DNA of 64,000 bases from Solibacillus sp040274725 (GTDB lineage: Bacteria; Bacillota; Bacilli; Bacillales_A; Planococcaceae): positions 1 through 64,000 of the forward strand of contig JBEMAQ010000022.1 of the NCBI GenBank assembly GCA_040274725.1. Reading direction: 5' to 3'. The notes beneath the pieces are model-generated. The model was not told the origin of the DNA. It did not search any database and was given only the letters and a program-made list of their open reading frames with translations. The translations under genes and the position numbers were made by a program. This document shows positions 51,791-60,860 of the stretch, piece by piece. Each line of letters begins with the position of its first letter. Positions within the stretch are counted from its first letter, which is position 1.

Positions 51791-52582
51791 TTGAATATAT
51801 TATTTCAACCAATCCAGCCCGAATGGAATCGTCAATTATCATCTATTCAAACATGCAAATGCGCTGATATTTTTTCTTCATCTATTAGCTATGTCTATGA
51901 ATTCGAATGTATCTCAGCATTCGAAAAGGAAATCGTTCTGCCAGGTATTCCGGATGGCTGCCTCGACTTAATTTTCAACTTGCACGAAGATGCCTCAGAC
52001 TGTTATTTAGTCCCTAGCCCTAAAATACGCCAAAGTCTCATATTCAAAACAAATACACCTTACTTTGGAATTCGATTGCTCCCTCTCCAAACTGTATTCC
52101 AATTCGATTTAAGCATTACAGAAATTAATCAACACACAAAGCTCCCCCTATTTGATACAAATGCAACGCTGCTCGATTTATATGAACAATTACTTCAAGT
52201 GAAAACGATCGACGAACGAAAACAAGTCGTAGAAAACAGCCTCATACAACCTAGCTTTTCTACGTATTCCAATATTGTGACGTACTGCATGCAGGTTGGA
52301 CTGAATACAAAAGGAAATATCCACATTAAGCAGCTCGAACAATTAACCGGCTACTCTGAGCGCTATTTACGGAAATTATTCCAACAAGAAATTGGTATGT
52401 CACCAAAGCCCTTTTTTGAAACAATTTACTTTCAATTTATGATTCAAGACATGCTGAACGGTGCATTTAATATGAACGATCATTTAGTAACGAGTGGCTT
52501 ATATGATATTTCACATTTCTATAAAAAGTTCAAAAAGTTTACAAGCATGACCCCAGCTGCGTATAAAAAATTAATTACTTAG
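51791..52582 (+). CDS. AraC-family regulator, likely of the amine oxidase
   Basis: I start it at TTG 51791, with GGAGG 8 bases upstream, giving 263 residues. The N-terminal sensing domain (about 1-155) is unlike common cupins. The C-terminal double helix-turn-helix is recognisable from YSERYLRKLFQQEIGMSPK and the last motif YDISHFYKKFKKFTSMTPAAY. Divergent placement next to the amine oxidase resembles feaR-tynA in E. coli. Activation by an amine or its aldehyde is inferred. Confidence 0.88.
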   Translation: MNILFQPIQPEWNRQLSSIQTCKCADIFSSSISYVYEFECISAFEKEIVLPGIPDGCLDLIFNLHEDASDCYLVPSPKIRQSLIFKTNTPYFGIRLLPLQTVFQFDLSITEINQHTKLPLFDTNATLLDLYEQLLQVKTIDERKQVVENSLIQPSFSTYSNIVTYCMQVGLNTKGNIHIKQLEQLTGYSERYLRKLFQQEIGMSPKPFFETIYFQFMIQDMLNGAFNMNDHLVTSGLYDISHFYKKFKKFTSMTPAAYKKLIT

Positions 52583-52702
52583 TACGGTTTAAACTAAATA
52601 AACATTTTTTACAATCATTGAGTTTTTTCCGGAATGTGAACGAAAGATTTGTAACGAGCAGTAAGACTACTGTTATTTTTCATTCGGATCGTAAATAATA
52701 AA

Positions 52703-52739
52703 AAGCGTCCCATAAGTTAATTCCACCTATGAGACGCTT
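52703..52739. terminator. Terminator after the AraC gene
   Basis: The stem AAGCGTC/GACGCTT (plus CATA pairs inside and AATAATA/TATTATT outside) lies about 120 bases past the stop, with an AT-rich end. Confidence 0.65.
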
Positions 52740-52784
52740 CTATTATTTAAATTTTAATCTTCAGAAATCCATTTTCAGAGCAAT

Positions 52785-52822
52785 AAAAAACCACCTCCCA
52801 AGAGTTAACCTTGGGAAATGGT
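52785..52822 (-). terminator. Terminator of groESL
   Basis: The minus-strand stem CCATTTCCCAAG/CTTGGGAGGTGG is followed by TTTTTTATTG, a strong intrinsic terminator about 160 bases after groEL. Confidence 0.85.
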
Positions 52823-52925
52823 AATTGCTTTACGATTAAATTGTGAACTACAATACTTCAGAAAAAGTGATATTTTCCTGGAAAATCTAAGCCGTTTTTA
52901 CAAGTTGTAAAAGTGACTCAAAGGA

Positions 52926-52983
52926 AGTCAGACTAAAACCGCGACATCGTGTCGCAACGTCCGACTGACCCGCATCGTGCGGG
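52926..52983 (-). other. Paired hairpins in the groEL 3' UTR
   Basis: CCCGCACGATGCGGG (52983-52969) is followed by a longer hairpin with GCGACACGATGTCGC (52955-52941) inside AGTCGGAC/GTCTGACT. Both share the loop CACGATG. They start 1 base after the groEL stop and may protect the mRNA end. Confidence 0.6.
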
Positions 52984-52984
52984 C

Positions 52985-54613
52985 CTACATCATCCCCGGC
53001 ATACCCATGCCGCCCATATCTGGCATTGGTGAAGCTGGTGCTGGAATATCCGCTACTACTGCTTCAGTCGTTAAGAACAGACTTGCTACAGAAGCTGCAT
53101 TTTGTAATGCTGAACGAGTAACTTTTGCTGGGTCAACTACACCCGCTTCGATCATGTTTACCCATTCGCCTGTTGCAGCGTTGAAGCCGACACCGATTTC
53201 TTCGCGCTTTAAGCGGTCAACGATGATTGAGCCTTCAAGACCAGCGTTTTCTGCGATTTGGCGTACTGGCTCTTCAAGTGCACGTAGGATGATTTTCACA
53301 CCTGTTGCTACGTCGCCTTCTACTGTTTCAAGTACTTTTTCTACTGCGCCGTAAACGTTTAGAAGTGCTGTACCACCACCTGATACGATGCCCTCTTCTA
53401 CTGCCGCGCGTGTAGAGTTCAGTGCATCCTCAATGCGTAGCTTACGCTCTTTTAATTCTGTTTCTGTTGCAGCACCCACTTTGATCACTGCTACACCACC
53501 AGCTAATTTCGCTAGGCGCTCTTGTAATTTTTCTTTATCGAATTCAGACGTTGATTCTGCAAGCTGGGCACGAATTTGGTTCACACGTCCTGCTACTGCA
53601 TCTACGTTACCTGCACCTTCAACGATTGTTGTGTTGTCTTTAGATACGATTACTTTTGCCGCGCGACCTAGAGAAGTTAGGTCAGCCGATTTCAGGTCAA
53701 GGCCTAGGTCTTGTGTGATGACTTGACCACCTGTAAGAATCGCGATATCTTCTAACATCGCTTTACGACGATCACCAAAGCCTGGTGCTTTTACTGCTAC
53801 TGCATTAAATGTACCGCGTAATTTATTTACTACTAATGTCGCAAGTGCTTCGCCTTCAACGTCTTCTGCAATTAGTAAGATTGGGCGACCTTGTTGTACG
53901 ACTTGCTCAAGCACTGGTAAAATCTCTTGAATGCTTGAGATTTTTTTATCTGTAATTAAAATGTATGGGTTATCTAACACTGCTTCCATTTTATCTGTAT
54001 CTGTTACCATGTAGTGTGACGCATAGCCACGGTCAAACTGCATACCTTCTACTACGTCTAGCTCTGTTGTGAAGCCTTTAGACTCCTCAATTGTAATAAC
54101 ACCGTCGTTGCCTACGCGCTCCATTGCATCTGCAATATATTGACCGATTTCTTCGTCTGCTGAAGAAATTGCGGCTACTTGTGCGATTGACTCTTTGTTT
54201 TCTACTGGACGAGAAATTGCTTGTAATTCTGTTAACGCAGCCGCTACAGCCTTGTCCATCCCTTTACGGATACCTACAGGGTTTGCGCCAGCTGTTACGT
54301 TTTTAAGACCTTCGCGAATCATTGCTTGTGCCAGTACTGTTGCCGTTGTCGTACCGTCACCCGCGATTTCGTTTGTTTTAGAAGCAACCTCTGCTACAAG
54401 CTTTGCGCCCATGTTTTCAAATGCATTTTCAAGCTCGATTTCTTTTGCGATTGATACACCGTCATTTGTAATTAAAGGTGAGCCGAATTTTTTCTCTAGT
54501 ACTACGTTACGACCTTTTGGACCTAATGTTACCTTTACAGCGTTTGCTAATTTATCAACACCAGCCGCCATTAATGAGCGTGCTTCTTCTGAGAATTTAA
54601 TATCTTTCGCCAT
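52985..54613 (-). CDS. groEL: Chaperonin GroEL (Hsp60)
   Basis: The 542-residue subunit of the 14-mer folding chamber has the ATP site GDGTTTATVLAQ near residue 86, VEGMQFDRGY near 190 and the family C-terminal Gly-Met repeat (PMPDMGGMGMPGMM). The length is normal. It lies about 100 bases after groES under the CIRCE operator. AGGAGG precedes the ATG. Confidence 0.98.
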   Translation of the reverse strand: MAKDIKFSEEARSLMAAGVDKLANAVKVTLGPKGRNVVLEKKFGSPLITNDGVSIAKEIELENAFENMGAKLVAEVASKTNEIAGDGTTTATVLAQAMIREGLKNVTAGANPVGIRKGMDKAVAAALTELQAISRPVENKESIAQVAAISSADEEIGQYIADAMERVGNDGVITIEESKGFTTELDVVEGMQFDRGYASHYMVTDTDKMEAVLDNPYILITDKKISSIQEILPVLEQVVQQGRPILLIAEDVEGEALATLVVNKLRGTFNAVAVKAPGFGDRRKAMLEDIAILTGGQVITQDLGLDLKSADLTSLGRAAKVIVSKDNTTIVEGAGNVDAVAGRVNQIRAQLAESTSEFDKEKLQERLAKLAGGVAVIKVGAATETELKERKLRIEDALNSTRAAVEEGIVSGGGTALLNVYGAVEKVLETVEGDVATGVKIILRALEEPVRQIAENAGLEGSIIVDRLKREEIGVGFNAATGEWVNMIEAGVVDPAKVTRSALQNAASVASLFLTTEAVVADIPAPASPMPDMGGMGMPGMM

Positions 54614-54712
54614 TTATAAAAACCTCCTGAAATTTTTTATCTATTAAGTATTTTAAAGTTTAAGTTATACGCAGCTAGCAAAAATCATTATGTAAGGCTA
54701 GCTGCAAATAGT

Positions 54713-54997
54713 TTATTCGATGACAGCTAAAATATCGCTTTCGCGTAAAATTAAGTACTCGACACCGTCATATTTTACTTCTGTGCCCGAGAATTTAGAG
54801 AATAGGATTTCGTCGCCTACTTTTACGTCAACGTCTACGCGCGTGCCGTTGTCAAGAACGCGACCCGTTCCTACTGCTACCACTTTTCCTGTTTGTGGCT
54901 TTTCTTTTGCTGAGTCCGGTAAAACAATACCAAATGATGTTTTTTCTTCCACCTCAACAAGCTCAATAATGATGCGATCTCCTAATGGTCTTAACAA
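54713..54997 (-). CDS. groES: Co-chaperonin GroES (Hsp10)
   Basis: The 94-residue lid of the GroEL chamber begins LRPLGDRIIIE. It has the mobile loop around residue 20-35 (KTSFGIVLPDSAKEKPQ). The start is TTG 54997, placed 9 bases after AGGAGG. It gives exactly the normal GroES length, while the earlier in-frame TTG abuts the ribosome site. It is the first gene of the CIRCE-controlled operon. Confidence 0.97.
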   Translation of the reverse strand: MLRPLGDRIIIELVEVEEKTSFGIVLPDSAKEKPQTGKVVAVGTGRVLDNGTRVDVDVKVGDEILFSKFSGTEVKYDGVEYLILRESDILAVIE

Positions 54998-55025
54998 GTG
55001 AAACAACCTCCTAAAAATTCATTTT

Positions 55026-55052
55026 TTAGCACTCATCAAATAAGAGTGCTAA
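55026..55052. promoter_or_regulatory. CIRCE operator (HrcA site)
   Basis: TTAGCACTC-N9-GAGTGCTAA, both arms perfect, lies between the groESL promoter and start. HrcA represses from this site and releases on heat shock. Confidence 0.98.
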
Positions 55053-55062
55053 CATAATTATT

Positions 55063-55091
55063 AGTTTAATGAATGTCCTAATTTTTTGCAA
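55063..55091 (-). promoter_or_regulatory. groESL sigma-A promoter
   Basis: TTGCAA (55091-55086) and TAAACT (55068-55063) are spaced 17 bases apart on the minus strand, so the transcript starts at the edge of CIRCE. Confidence 0.65.
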
Positions 55092-55244
55092 GCAGGAACT
55101 ACAAAAAATTTTGTTTTATTTTGAATTTCATCTACAATATAGAAACACCCTATTAGCATATTTTAAAATAGGGCTTTTTATTACTTCAATTATTCAATTA
55201 GGTAAATAAAGGAATTCATTTCAACAGAAAGAAGGTTTGTACTC

Positions 55245-55994
55245 GTGGCTTCGTATACTGCACCGCAGTTTAAAACGCAAAAGACAGCATTTTATGTATT
55301 GATTACCTATATGATCTGTCAGTTATCGGTTTTTTTATTAATTTTTATTCCTAGGTTAAAAGAGTTTTTACTTAGCTTTATTACCGCGACTAATGAAAAA
55401 GAGGCACTAACGATTCTCTCCGCCTGGTGGTCTACCATTGCATTTGGGCTCGCCTTTATCGTCAGCTTCATACTGATTCAGCAAAATAAGCAGTTTTGGA
55501 ATGTATTTAAAGGGAAAAAGGCCTCTACCGGCGAGGCAATTGGCTGGGGGATTATTGGGTTCTTCCTCGTATTATTTGGGCAATCTATCGGTGCGTATAT
55601 TGAGATCGCAATCGGTATTGAAGTGGGCTCAGAAAATACCGAAGCCATTATGAATGTCACAAAGGTTGCACCCATTATGATTTTAGCGACTGTATTTTTC
55701 GGTCCTATACTTGAAGAGCTTGTATTCCGCCGCGTGTTATTCGGCTCGCTTATGCAAAAATACAACTTTTGGATTTCGAGCATTGTTAGTGCAATTTTCT
55801 TCGCAGCGATCCATATGGACTTTACACACATTTTACTGTACACAATTTGCGGCATGATTTTCTCGTTCCTGTATTACAAAACAAAGCGCCTACTTACACC
55901 GATTATCGCACATATCGGGTTAAACGGCTTTGTGACGTTTATTCAAATTAATGCAGATAAATTTCAGCAAATTATCGATAGTGCGCCAAAATAA
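55245..55994 (+). CDS. ydiL: CPBP-family intramembrane metalloprotease (YdiL position)
   Basis: The 249-residue protein has about seven spans and the CPBP/Abi motifs. EELVFRR (EExxxR) is near residue 163, and HMDFTH is near 198. A further His is in the C-terminal span. These residues bind the catalytic metal. The start is GTG 55245. It sits next to groES as ydiL does in B. subtilis. The substrate is unknown. Confidence 0.9.
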   Translation: MASYTAPQFKTQKTAFYVLITYMICQLSVFLLIFIPRLKEFLLSFITATNEKEALTILSAWWSTIAFGLAFIVSFILIQQNKQFWNVFKGKKASTGEAIGWGIIGFFLVLFGQSIGAYIEIAIGIEVGSENTEAIMNVTKVAPIMILATVFFGPILEELVFRRVLFGSLMQKYNFWISSIVSAIFFAAIHMDFTHILLYTICGMIFSFLYYKTKRLLTPIIAHIGLNGFVTFIQINADKFQQIIDSAPK

Positions 55995-56024
55995 AAACGA
56001 GTGCCGCACGCGGCACTCGTTTTT
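55993..56024. terminator. Bidirectional terminator
   Basis: A perfect 14-bp stem AAAAACGAGTGCCG (55993-56006 with 56011-56024) lies between the convergent ydiL and tatC genes. Confidence 0.92.
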
Positions 56025-56844
56025 ATTTCGACATTTCTTCGATTTGGCGGCGTTGTGCTTCTAATAGCTCTTCCGCCTGTAATTCACGTTCGCGCTCTAC
56101 TTCTTCCTGCTCGCGCTCCGCCTCTGCTACCTCATACTTTTTATAGCCGACACGCGAAATCACAATACTTAGCTCATATAAAATAAAAAGCGGCACGGCA
56201 ATAATAACGTTCGATACAAAATCAGGCGGCGCAATTAATACGGAAATCACAATTAATACAAAATATGCATATTTACGTACCTGTATCATCAATGTCGGAT
56301 TTAAAATTCCAAGACGCGACAAAAACAGCGTCACAACTGGTAACTGAAATAAAATCCCAAACGGAATAATTAACTTAAATAAAAATGAAAAATATTCGTG
56401 AATGCCAATTGTTTGCGTAATCGATAAATCCTCAGCAAGTCCAATCATGAAACGCATAACAAATGGAAACAGCACATAATAAGCAAATGACATACCACCA
56501 ATGCCAAGTACAAAGGCATACGGAATATATTTCAGGGTTGCTGCACGTTCCTTTTCATGAAGTCCCGGTGTAATAAACGCCCATAATTGATACAGCAAAA
56601 TCGGTGAAACAATAACAAGTGCGATAATAAACGTCACCTGCAAGTATACCGCTAACGGGTCCGACACTTTAAACGCATTTAACGTCAAATTTTTCGCATT
56701 CTCACTATATTGTATATATTCGATAAAAGGCTTTGCCGTATAAAAGCCGACAAATAGTGCTGCGATAAAGAAAATCGCCACAATCACTAAGCGCTTTCGC
56801 AGCTCTTCCATATGTTCTAAGACAGTCTGTTCTTTCGGATTCAT
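56023..56844 (-). CDS. tatC: Sec-independent protein translocase TatC
   Basis: This is the receptor core of the twin-arginine pathway, which exports folded proteins. The 273-residue protein has six spans. It has the N-terminal cytoplasmic motif HMEELRKRL and the conserved FAYYVLFPF region. The C-terminal 40 residues form a Glu/Arg-rich coiled tail longer than usual. I start it at ATG 56844, with GGGG upstream. It follows tatA by 14 bases. Confidence 0.96.
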   Translation of the reverse strand: MNPKEQTVLEHMEELRKRLVIVAIFFIAALFVGFYTAKPFIEYIQYSENAKNLTLNAFKVSDPLAVYLQVTFIIALVIVSPILLYQLWAFITPGLHEKERAATLKYIPYAFVLGIGGMSFAYYVLFPFVMRFMIGLAEDLSITQTIGIHEYFSFLFKLIIPFGILFQLPVVTLFLSRLGILNPTLMIQVRKYAYFVLIVISVLIAPPDFVSNVIIAVPLFILYELSIVISRVGYKKYEVAEAEREQEEVERERELQAEELLEAQRRQIEEMSK

Positions 56845-56858
56845 CACTAATCCCCAGC

Positions 56859-57083
56859 TTACTTTGAAATTTGGTCTTTGTTATCTTTATGCTCAATTAC
56901 ATTCTTTTTTATATCATCATCGTCATCATCTGTTAGACCTTTCGTTGCACTACGGAATTCACGTAATGTCGAACCCATCGCGCGACCTAATGATGGAAGC
57001 TTTTTTGGTCCGAAAATTAACAAGGCGATTAGTCCAATAATTACTAGGCTTACAGGTGTAATCGCATTTAAGTGCACAACCAC
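56859..57083 (-). CDS. tatA: Sec-independent protein translocase TatA
   Basis: The 74-residue pore-forming component has a single span (about 8-24), a Phe-Gly-Pro hinge and an amphipathic helix (KKLPSLGRAMGSTLREF). An acidic tail with six Asp in a row follows. The start is GTG 57083, 8 bases after GGAGG. With tatC it forms a minimal two-gene TatAC system. Confidence 0.94.
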   Translation of the reverse strand: MVVHLNAITPVSLVIIGLIALLIFGPKKLPSLGRAMGSTLREFRSATKGLTDDDDDDIKKNVIEHKDNKDQISK

Positions 57084-57164
57084 TCTCGCCACCTCCTCTA
57101 TTATATGTAACATTTTACCTTAATAACCCTTTTTTAGCTAATACATTAATGTGAAGATTTTTCG

Positions 57165-57803
57165 TCAAGAACTCTCGCTATTACGAATTAAATAAATTAA
57201 TGCCTGAAGCTCTACCGATAAATCAATATTCATGACTTTCACTGAATCCGGTACAGACAGGCGCTCTGGTGTAAAGTTTAAAATACCTTTTGCATCCATC
57301 TTTACTAGGCGATCTGTAATGGTTTGAGCTGAACGTGAAGACACCGTCAAAATTGCCATCTCCGCGCCAAACTCCTCATACATTTCTTCTAAGCGGTCTG
57401 GTGGAAATACCGGAATATCACTGATATATGTACCTTCATATGGTGCTTTTGAGTCAAACGCAACAACAATGCGCGTATTATGATTTTTCTGGAAGTTATA
57501 TTTAAGTAAGCCTGTACCTAGGTTTCCGACCCCGATTAACGCAACATTCGTTACCTCATCTTGGTCAAGTGTCTCTCTAAAAAACTGTAACAAGTGCTGC
57601 ACATCATATCCATAACCTTTTTTACCGAGTGCGCCAAAATATGAAAAATCGCGTCGAATTGTCGCAGAATCGATTTTCATCGCATCACTAAGTTCCTGAG
57701 ATGAAATGCGCTTCTTGCCGTCGTTTGCGAAGTTTTGAATGAAGCGATAATAAAGAGGAAGTCGTTTCGTCGTTGCCTGTGGAATTTTCGTCTCTGGTTT
57801 CAC
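57165..57803 (-). CDS. rex: Redox-sensing repressor Rex
   Basis: The 212-residue homodimeric repressor senses the NADH/NAD ratio. The N-terminal winged helix is at about 1-80, with ATIRRDFSYFGALGKKGYGY. The C-terminal Rossmann domain has GVGNLGTGLL. The start is GTG 57803 with AGGGGG 7 bases upstream. Its place between the ABC-F gene and tatA matches B. subtilis. Confidence 0.96.
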   Translation of the reverse strand: MKPETKIPQATTKRLPLYYRFIQNFANDGKKRISSQELSDAMKIDSATIRRDFSYFGALGKKGYGYDVQHLLQFFRETLDQDEVTNVALIGVGNLGTGLLKYNFQKNHNTRIVVAFDSKAPYEGTYISDIPVFPPDRLEEMYEEFGAEMAILTVSSRSAQTITDRLVKMDAKGILNFTPERLSVPDSVKVMNIDLSVELQALIYLIRNSESS

Positions 57804-58006
57804 ACATAGTCCCCCTACTTCTATTGGAAATCGTTTTCATCTTACTAAACCTTCTACAATAAGTAAAGAGTAGCCGATTGCACGCACCCACGTGTTCCGA
57901 TAAACTAATAGGAAGAAACTAAGGTTGACATTACGTCTTGGCGTAATGGTGTCTAGATTTGATTTTGTGCAAATCTAAAGCATCCCTTGCTGAAAGAAGG
58001 TAAATT

Positions 58007-59941
58007 ATGATCGTATTACAAGTTAATCAATTATATAAATCGTTTATTACAGATGAAATTTTGAGCGGTGTTAAGCTCGAAGTACAACACCGCGACCGTG
58101 TAGCACTCGTTGGTCGTAACGGTGCTGGTAAATCGACACTACTAAAAATTATCGCAGGACAGATGAGCTACGATTCTGGTGAAGTCATTATTCCAAAAGA
58201 TATTCGCGTCGGCTACTTAGAACAACACGCTGGTATTGATTCTGAGTTGTCAATTTGGGACGAAATGATGACGATTTTTGCTAGCTTACAAGCCCAAGAA
58301 AAAAAGCTTCGTCATTTAGAGCAGCAAATGGCCGACCCTACGATTTATGAGGACAGTGAAGCCTACGCGCGTATCATGAGCGAGTATGACCAGTTACAAT
58401 ATGACTTTAAAGATGCAGGTGGTTATCAATACGAGGCAGATACGCGCTCTGTACTACACGGGATGCAGTTTTTCCCGGACGACTACGACAAACCGATTCA
58501 GTCGCTCTCAGGTGGTCAGCGTACGCGCCTTGCCTTGGCTAAACTATTATTATCAAAGCCCGACCTGCTTATTTTAGACGAACCAACAAACCATTTAGAT
58601 ATCGAAACACTATCTTGGCTTGAAGGCTACCTTAAGGGCTATGAGGGTGCGATTTTAATCGTCTCGCATGACCGCTATTTCCTAGACCAAGTCGTGAATA
58701 TCGTCTACGAGGTCTCACGCACAAAAGTCGCAAAATACACAGGTAACTACAGTGCCTATTTGGATGATAAAGCGAAAAATTATGAGCGCGACATGAAAAT
58801 GTTCGAGCGCCAAATGGACGAGAAGGCCAAGCTTGAAACATTTGTTCAAAAGAATTTAGCTCGTGCCTCTACAACAAAAATGGCACAAAGCAGGCGCAAA
58901 GTACTCGAAAAAACAGACTGGATGGACTCTCCCGATGGCGACGAGAAAAGTGCAAACTTCGGCTTCACAATTGATCGTCAAAGTGGTAATGACGTGCTCG
59001 CTATTGATGCACTTGCAATTGGCTACACAAATCAAGACATCTCCTCCAATATTTCGATGCGTGTTTTCCGTGAAGACCGTCTCGCACTTGTCGGGCCAAA
59101 TGGTGTCGGTAAATCCACACTACTAAAAACAGTCGTGAAAGATTTAGCCGCGCTAAGTGGTGATATTCGCTACGGCACGAACGTTCAAATTGGCTACTAC
59201 GATCAGGAGCAAGCTAAACTGAGCTCAACTAAATCGGTTCTGCAAGAATTATGGGACGAATGGCCATTACTAAACGAGAAAGATATTCGTAATGTACTTG
59301 GACGCTTCTTATTTAGCGGAGACGATGTGGGTAAATCCGTGAATTCATTATCCGGTGGTGAGAAAGCGCGTCTAGCCTTAGCTAAACTAATGATGCAAAA
59401 ATCGAACTTCCTCGTACTAGATGAGCCGACGAACCATTTAGACTTAGATAGCAAGGAAGTATTAGAAAACGCACTGATCGACTATCCGGGTACATTACTA
59501 TTCGTCTCACATGACCGTTACTTCATTAACCGTATCGCGACGAAAGTAGTCGAGCTGTCAGGCACTGGCTCTTTCGAATATTTAGGGGACTATGATTACT
59601 ACTTAGAGAAGAAGCAAGAGCTTGAAGAATTAGCACAAATGAAGGCTGTTGCCACTGCGACACAACTAGAGACTAAACCAACAAAAGCCTCGACATCACT
59701 GATTGACAAGGACGTAAAAAAACGTGAGCGTCAAATTCGCCGCACGATTGAAGATATTGAAGTAAAAATGAGCGCACTTGATGATGTGATTGCACAACAT
59801 GAGGAAGCACTATGCGACCCTGATATTTTCTCTAATCACGAAAAAGCACTCTCTATTCAAACAGAGCTAGATACTGCAAAAGAGCAGCACGAGGAGCTTG
59901 AAATGCAGTGGCTAGAGTTACAAGAAGAGCTAGAAGGATGA
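58007..59941 (+). CDS. ydiF: ABC-F family ATPase (YdiF type)
   Basis: The 644-residue soluble protein has two ABC domains (Walker A GRNGAGKST and GPNGVGKST; signatures LSGGQRTR and LSGGEKAR; Walker B LLILDEPTNHLD and LVLDEPTNHLD). The ABC-F inter-domain linker is at about residues 245-310. A C-terminal coiled coil runs from about 560 to 644. ABC-F proteins bind the ribosomal E site and act in translation. It is divergent from rex as in B. subtilis. Confidence 0.93.
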   Translation: MIVLQVNQLYKSFITDEILSGVKLEVQHRDRVALVGRNGAGKSTLLKIIAGQMSYDSGEVIIPKDIRVGYLEQHAGIDSELSIWDEMMTIFASLQAQEKKLRHLEQQMADPTIYEDSEAYARIMSEYDQLQYDFKDAGGYQYEADTRSVLHGMQFFPDDYDKPIQSLSGGQRTRLALAKLLLSKPDLLILDEPTNHLDIETLSWLEGYLKGYEGAILIVSHDRYFLDQVVNIVYEVSRTKVAKYTGNYSAYLDDKAKNYERDMKMFERQMDEKAKLETFVQKNLARASTTKMAQSRRKVLEKTDWMDSPDGDEKSANFGFTIDRQSGNDVLAIDALAIGYTNQDISSNISMRVFREDRLALVGPNGVGKSTLLKTVVKDLAALSGDIRYGTNVQIGYYDQEQAKLSSTKSVLQELWDEWPLLNEKDIRNVLGRFLFSGDDVGKSVNSLSGGEKARLALAKLMMQKSNFLVLDEPTNHLDLDSKEVLENALIDYPGTLLFVSHDRYFINRIATKVVELSGTGSFEYLGDYDYYLEKKQELEELAQMKAVATATQLETKPTKASTSLIDKDVKKRERQIRRTIEDIEVKMSALDDVIAQHEEALCDPDIFSNHEKALSIQTELDTAKEQHEELEMQWLELQEELEG

Positions 59942-59947
59942 CTATGT

Positions 59948-59977
59948 AAAGGGGATGATGTATGTCATCCCTTTTTT
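59948..59977. terminator. Terminator after the ABC-F gene
   Basis: The stem AAAGGGGATGA/TCATCCCTTT is followed by TTTT on the plus strand. It also touches the 3' end of the convergent gene. Confidence 0.8.
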
Positions 59978-60365
59978 ATTGTAGTGATTTCATCATTTGT
60001 AGTCGCTTATACGCATAATATGAACCATAAACCCAACCGAAGCTACTAACTGTCACTAGCGCAATGCAAAAGCTCACAACGGGCTGCCATATCCCATGCT
60101 TCACTTGAAGCGGCTGACGCTCTCCCTTATGAATACTATGGAAAATATCAATTATTTGTCCTCTTCCATATGAAATCGCAAGCGGATAACACGTAATCGC
60201 TGCAAATAAAAATACACCTATAAACGACGCTCTCCATGCATAACCCATCTTTAATATATAAAACGCATAAAAGAAGCTACTTGCCAAACCAAGCCCTACA
60301 ACCAATAGCAGTATCACCTTATTTTCTCTTTTGCATAATTTATTTCGCCACCTCTCTTTCATCAT
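59976..60365 (-). CDS. Hypothetical membrane protein (129 aa)
   Basis: The product has three spans (about 17-38, 43-65 and 95-113) with basic N- and C-terminal ends. The loop between the second and third spans is polar (about 66-92). GAGG precedes two adjacent ATGs (60365, 60362). It lies between the ABC-F gene and the DnaA-box region. No family is recognised. Confidence 0.68.
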   Translation of the reverse strand: MMKERWRNKLCKRENKVILLLVVGLGLASSFFYAFYILKMGYAWRASFIGVFLFAAITCYPLAISYGRGQIIDIFHSIHKGERQPLQVKHGIWQPVVSFCIALVTVSSFGWVYGSYYAYKRLQMMKSLQ

Positions 60366-60497
60366 AATTTCCTCTAGGCTGTCTGAATATCTGTTTTATT
60401 ACTATTCCATCATATTAAATAGTTAAAACCTGGATTTAAATATTGTTTACATATATATTGGTCAAGCGACAATTTTATACAAAACCTGCCCAAAAAT

Positions 60498-60801
60498 TTA
60501 TTCACATTGCAATTTTAGCTATATCAACATATCAACATAGTTTTCCACACTATACACAATATTTTGTTTATTTATACACATTTCCCCCAAATATGTACAT
60601 ACTATATTTAGATAAATCATATGTTCTCCACAGGTTATCCACAGATTGTGTATAAGTACGGATGTTCGTCTTAACTTTTCCACTTATTTTAAAAATACCT
60701 GTGGATAATTTTTCAGAAAAGTTTTACGATAATGAAATATCGATTTGAATAAAGAATTTTTATTATAAAAGCAGATTTTCGACAATTTTTACTTTTCCAC
60801 A
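60498..60801. other. DnaA-box cluster
   Basis: There are two perfect TTATCCACA boxes, at 60635-60643 and, inverted, at 60700-60708. Six more differ by one base: 60498-60506, 60541-60549, 60572-60580, 60624-60632, 60647-60655 (inverted) and 60793-60801. The spacer has no gene and is AT-rich. Clusters of DnaA boxes outside oriC are known in B. subtilis. I recall one next to gcp (tsaD), the same gene as here. They titrate DnaA or tune replication start. Confidence 0.75.
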
Positions 60802-60814
60802 AAACTAATTTCGT

Positions 60815-60855
60815 TAAAAAAAGAGCTTTGAAAGCGCCATTGCTCTCAAAGCTCT
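60815..60855 (-). terminator. Terminator of the tsaE-tsaB-rimI-tsaD operon
   Basis: A 10-bp stem AGAGCTTTGA (60822-60831) pairs with TCAAAGCTCT (60846-60855) and is followed by a T7 run on the minus strand. Confidence 0.88.
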
Positions 60856-60860
60856 CTCTA

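Noticed and set aside
57920..57960. Inverted repeat ATTACG/CGTAAT and TTGACA before the ABC-F gene as an antibiotic-type attenuator
   Set aside because: No T tract, leader peptide or matching -10 at proper spacing was found. The YdiF type is a housekeeping ABC-F protein.
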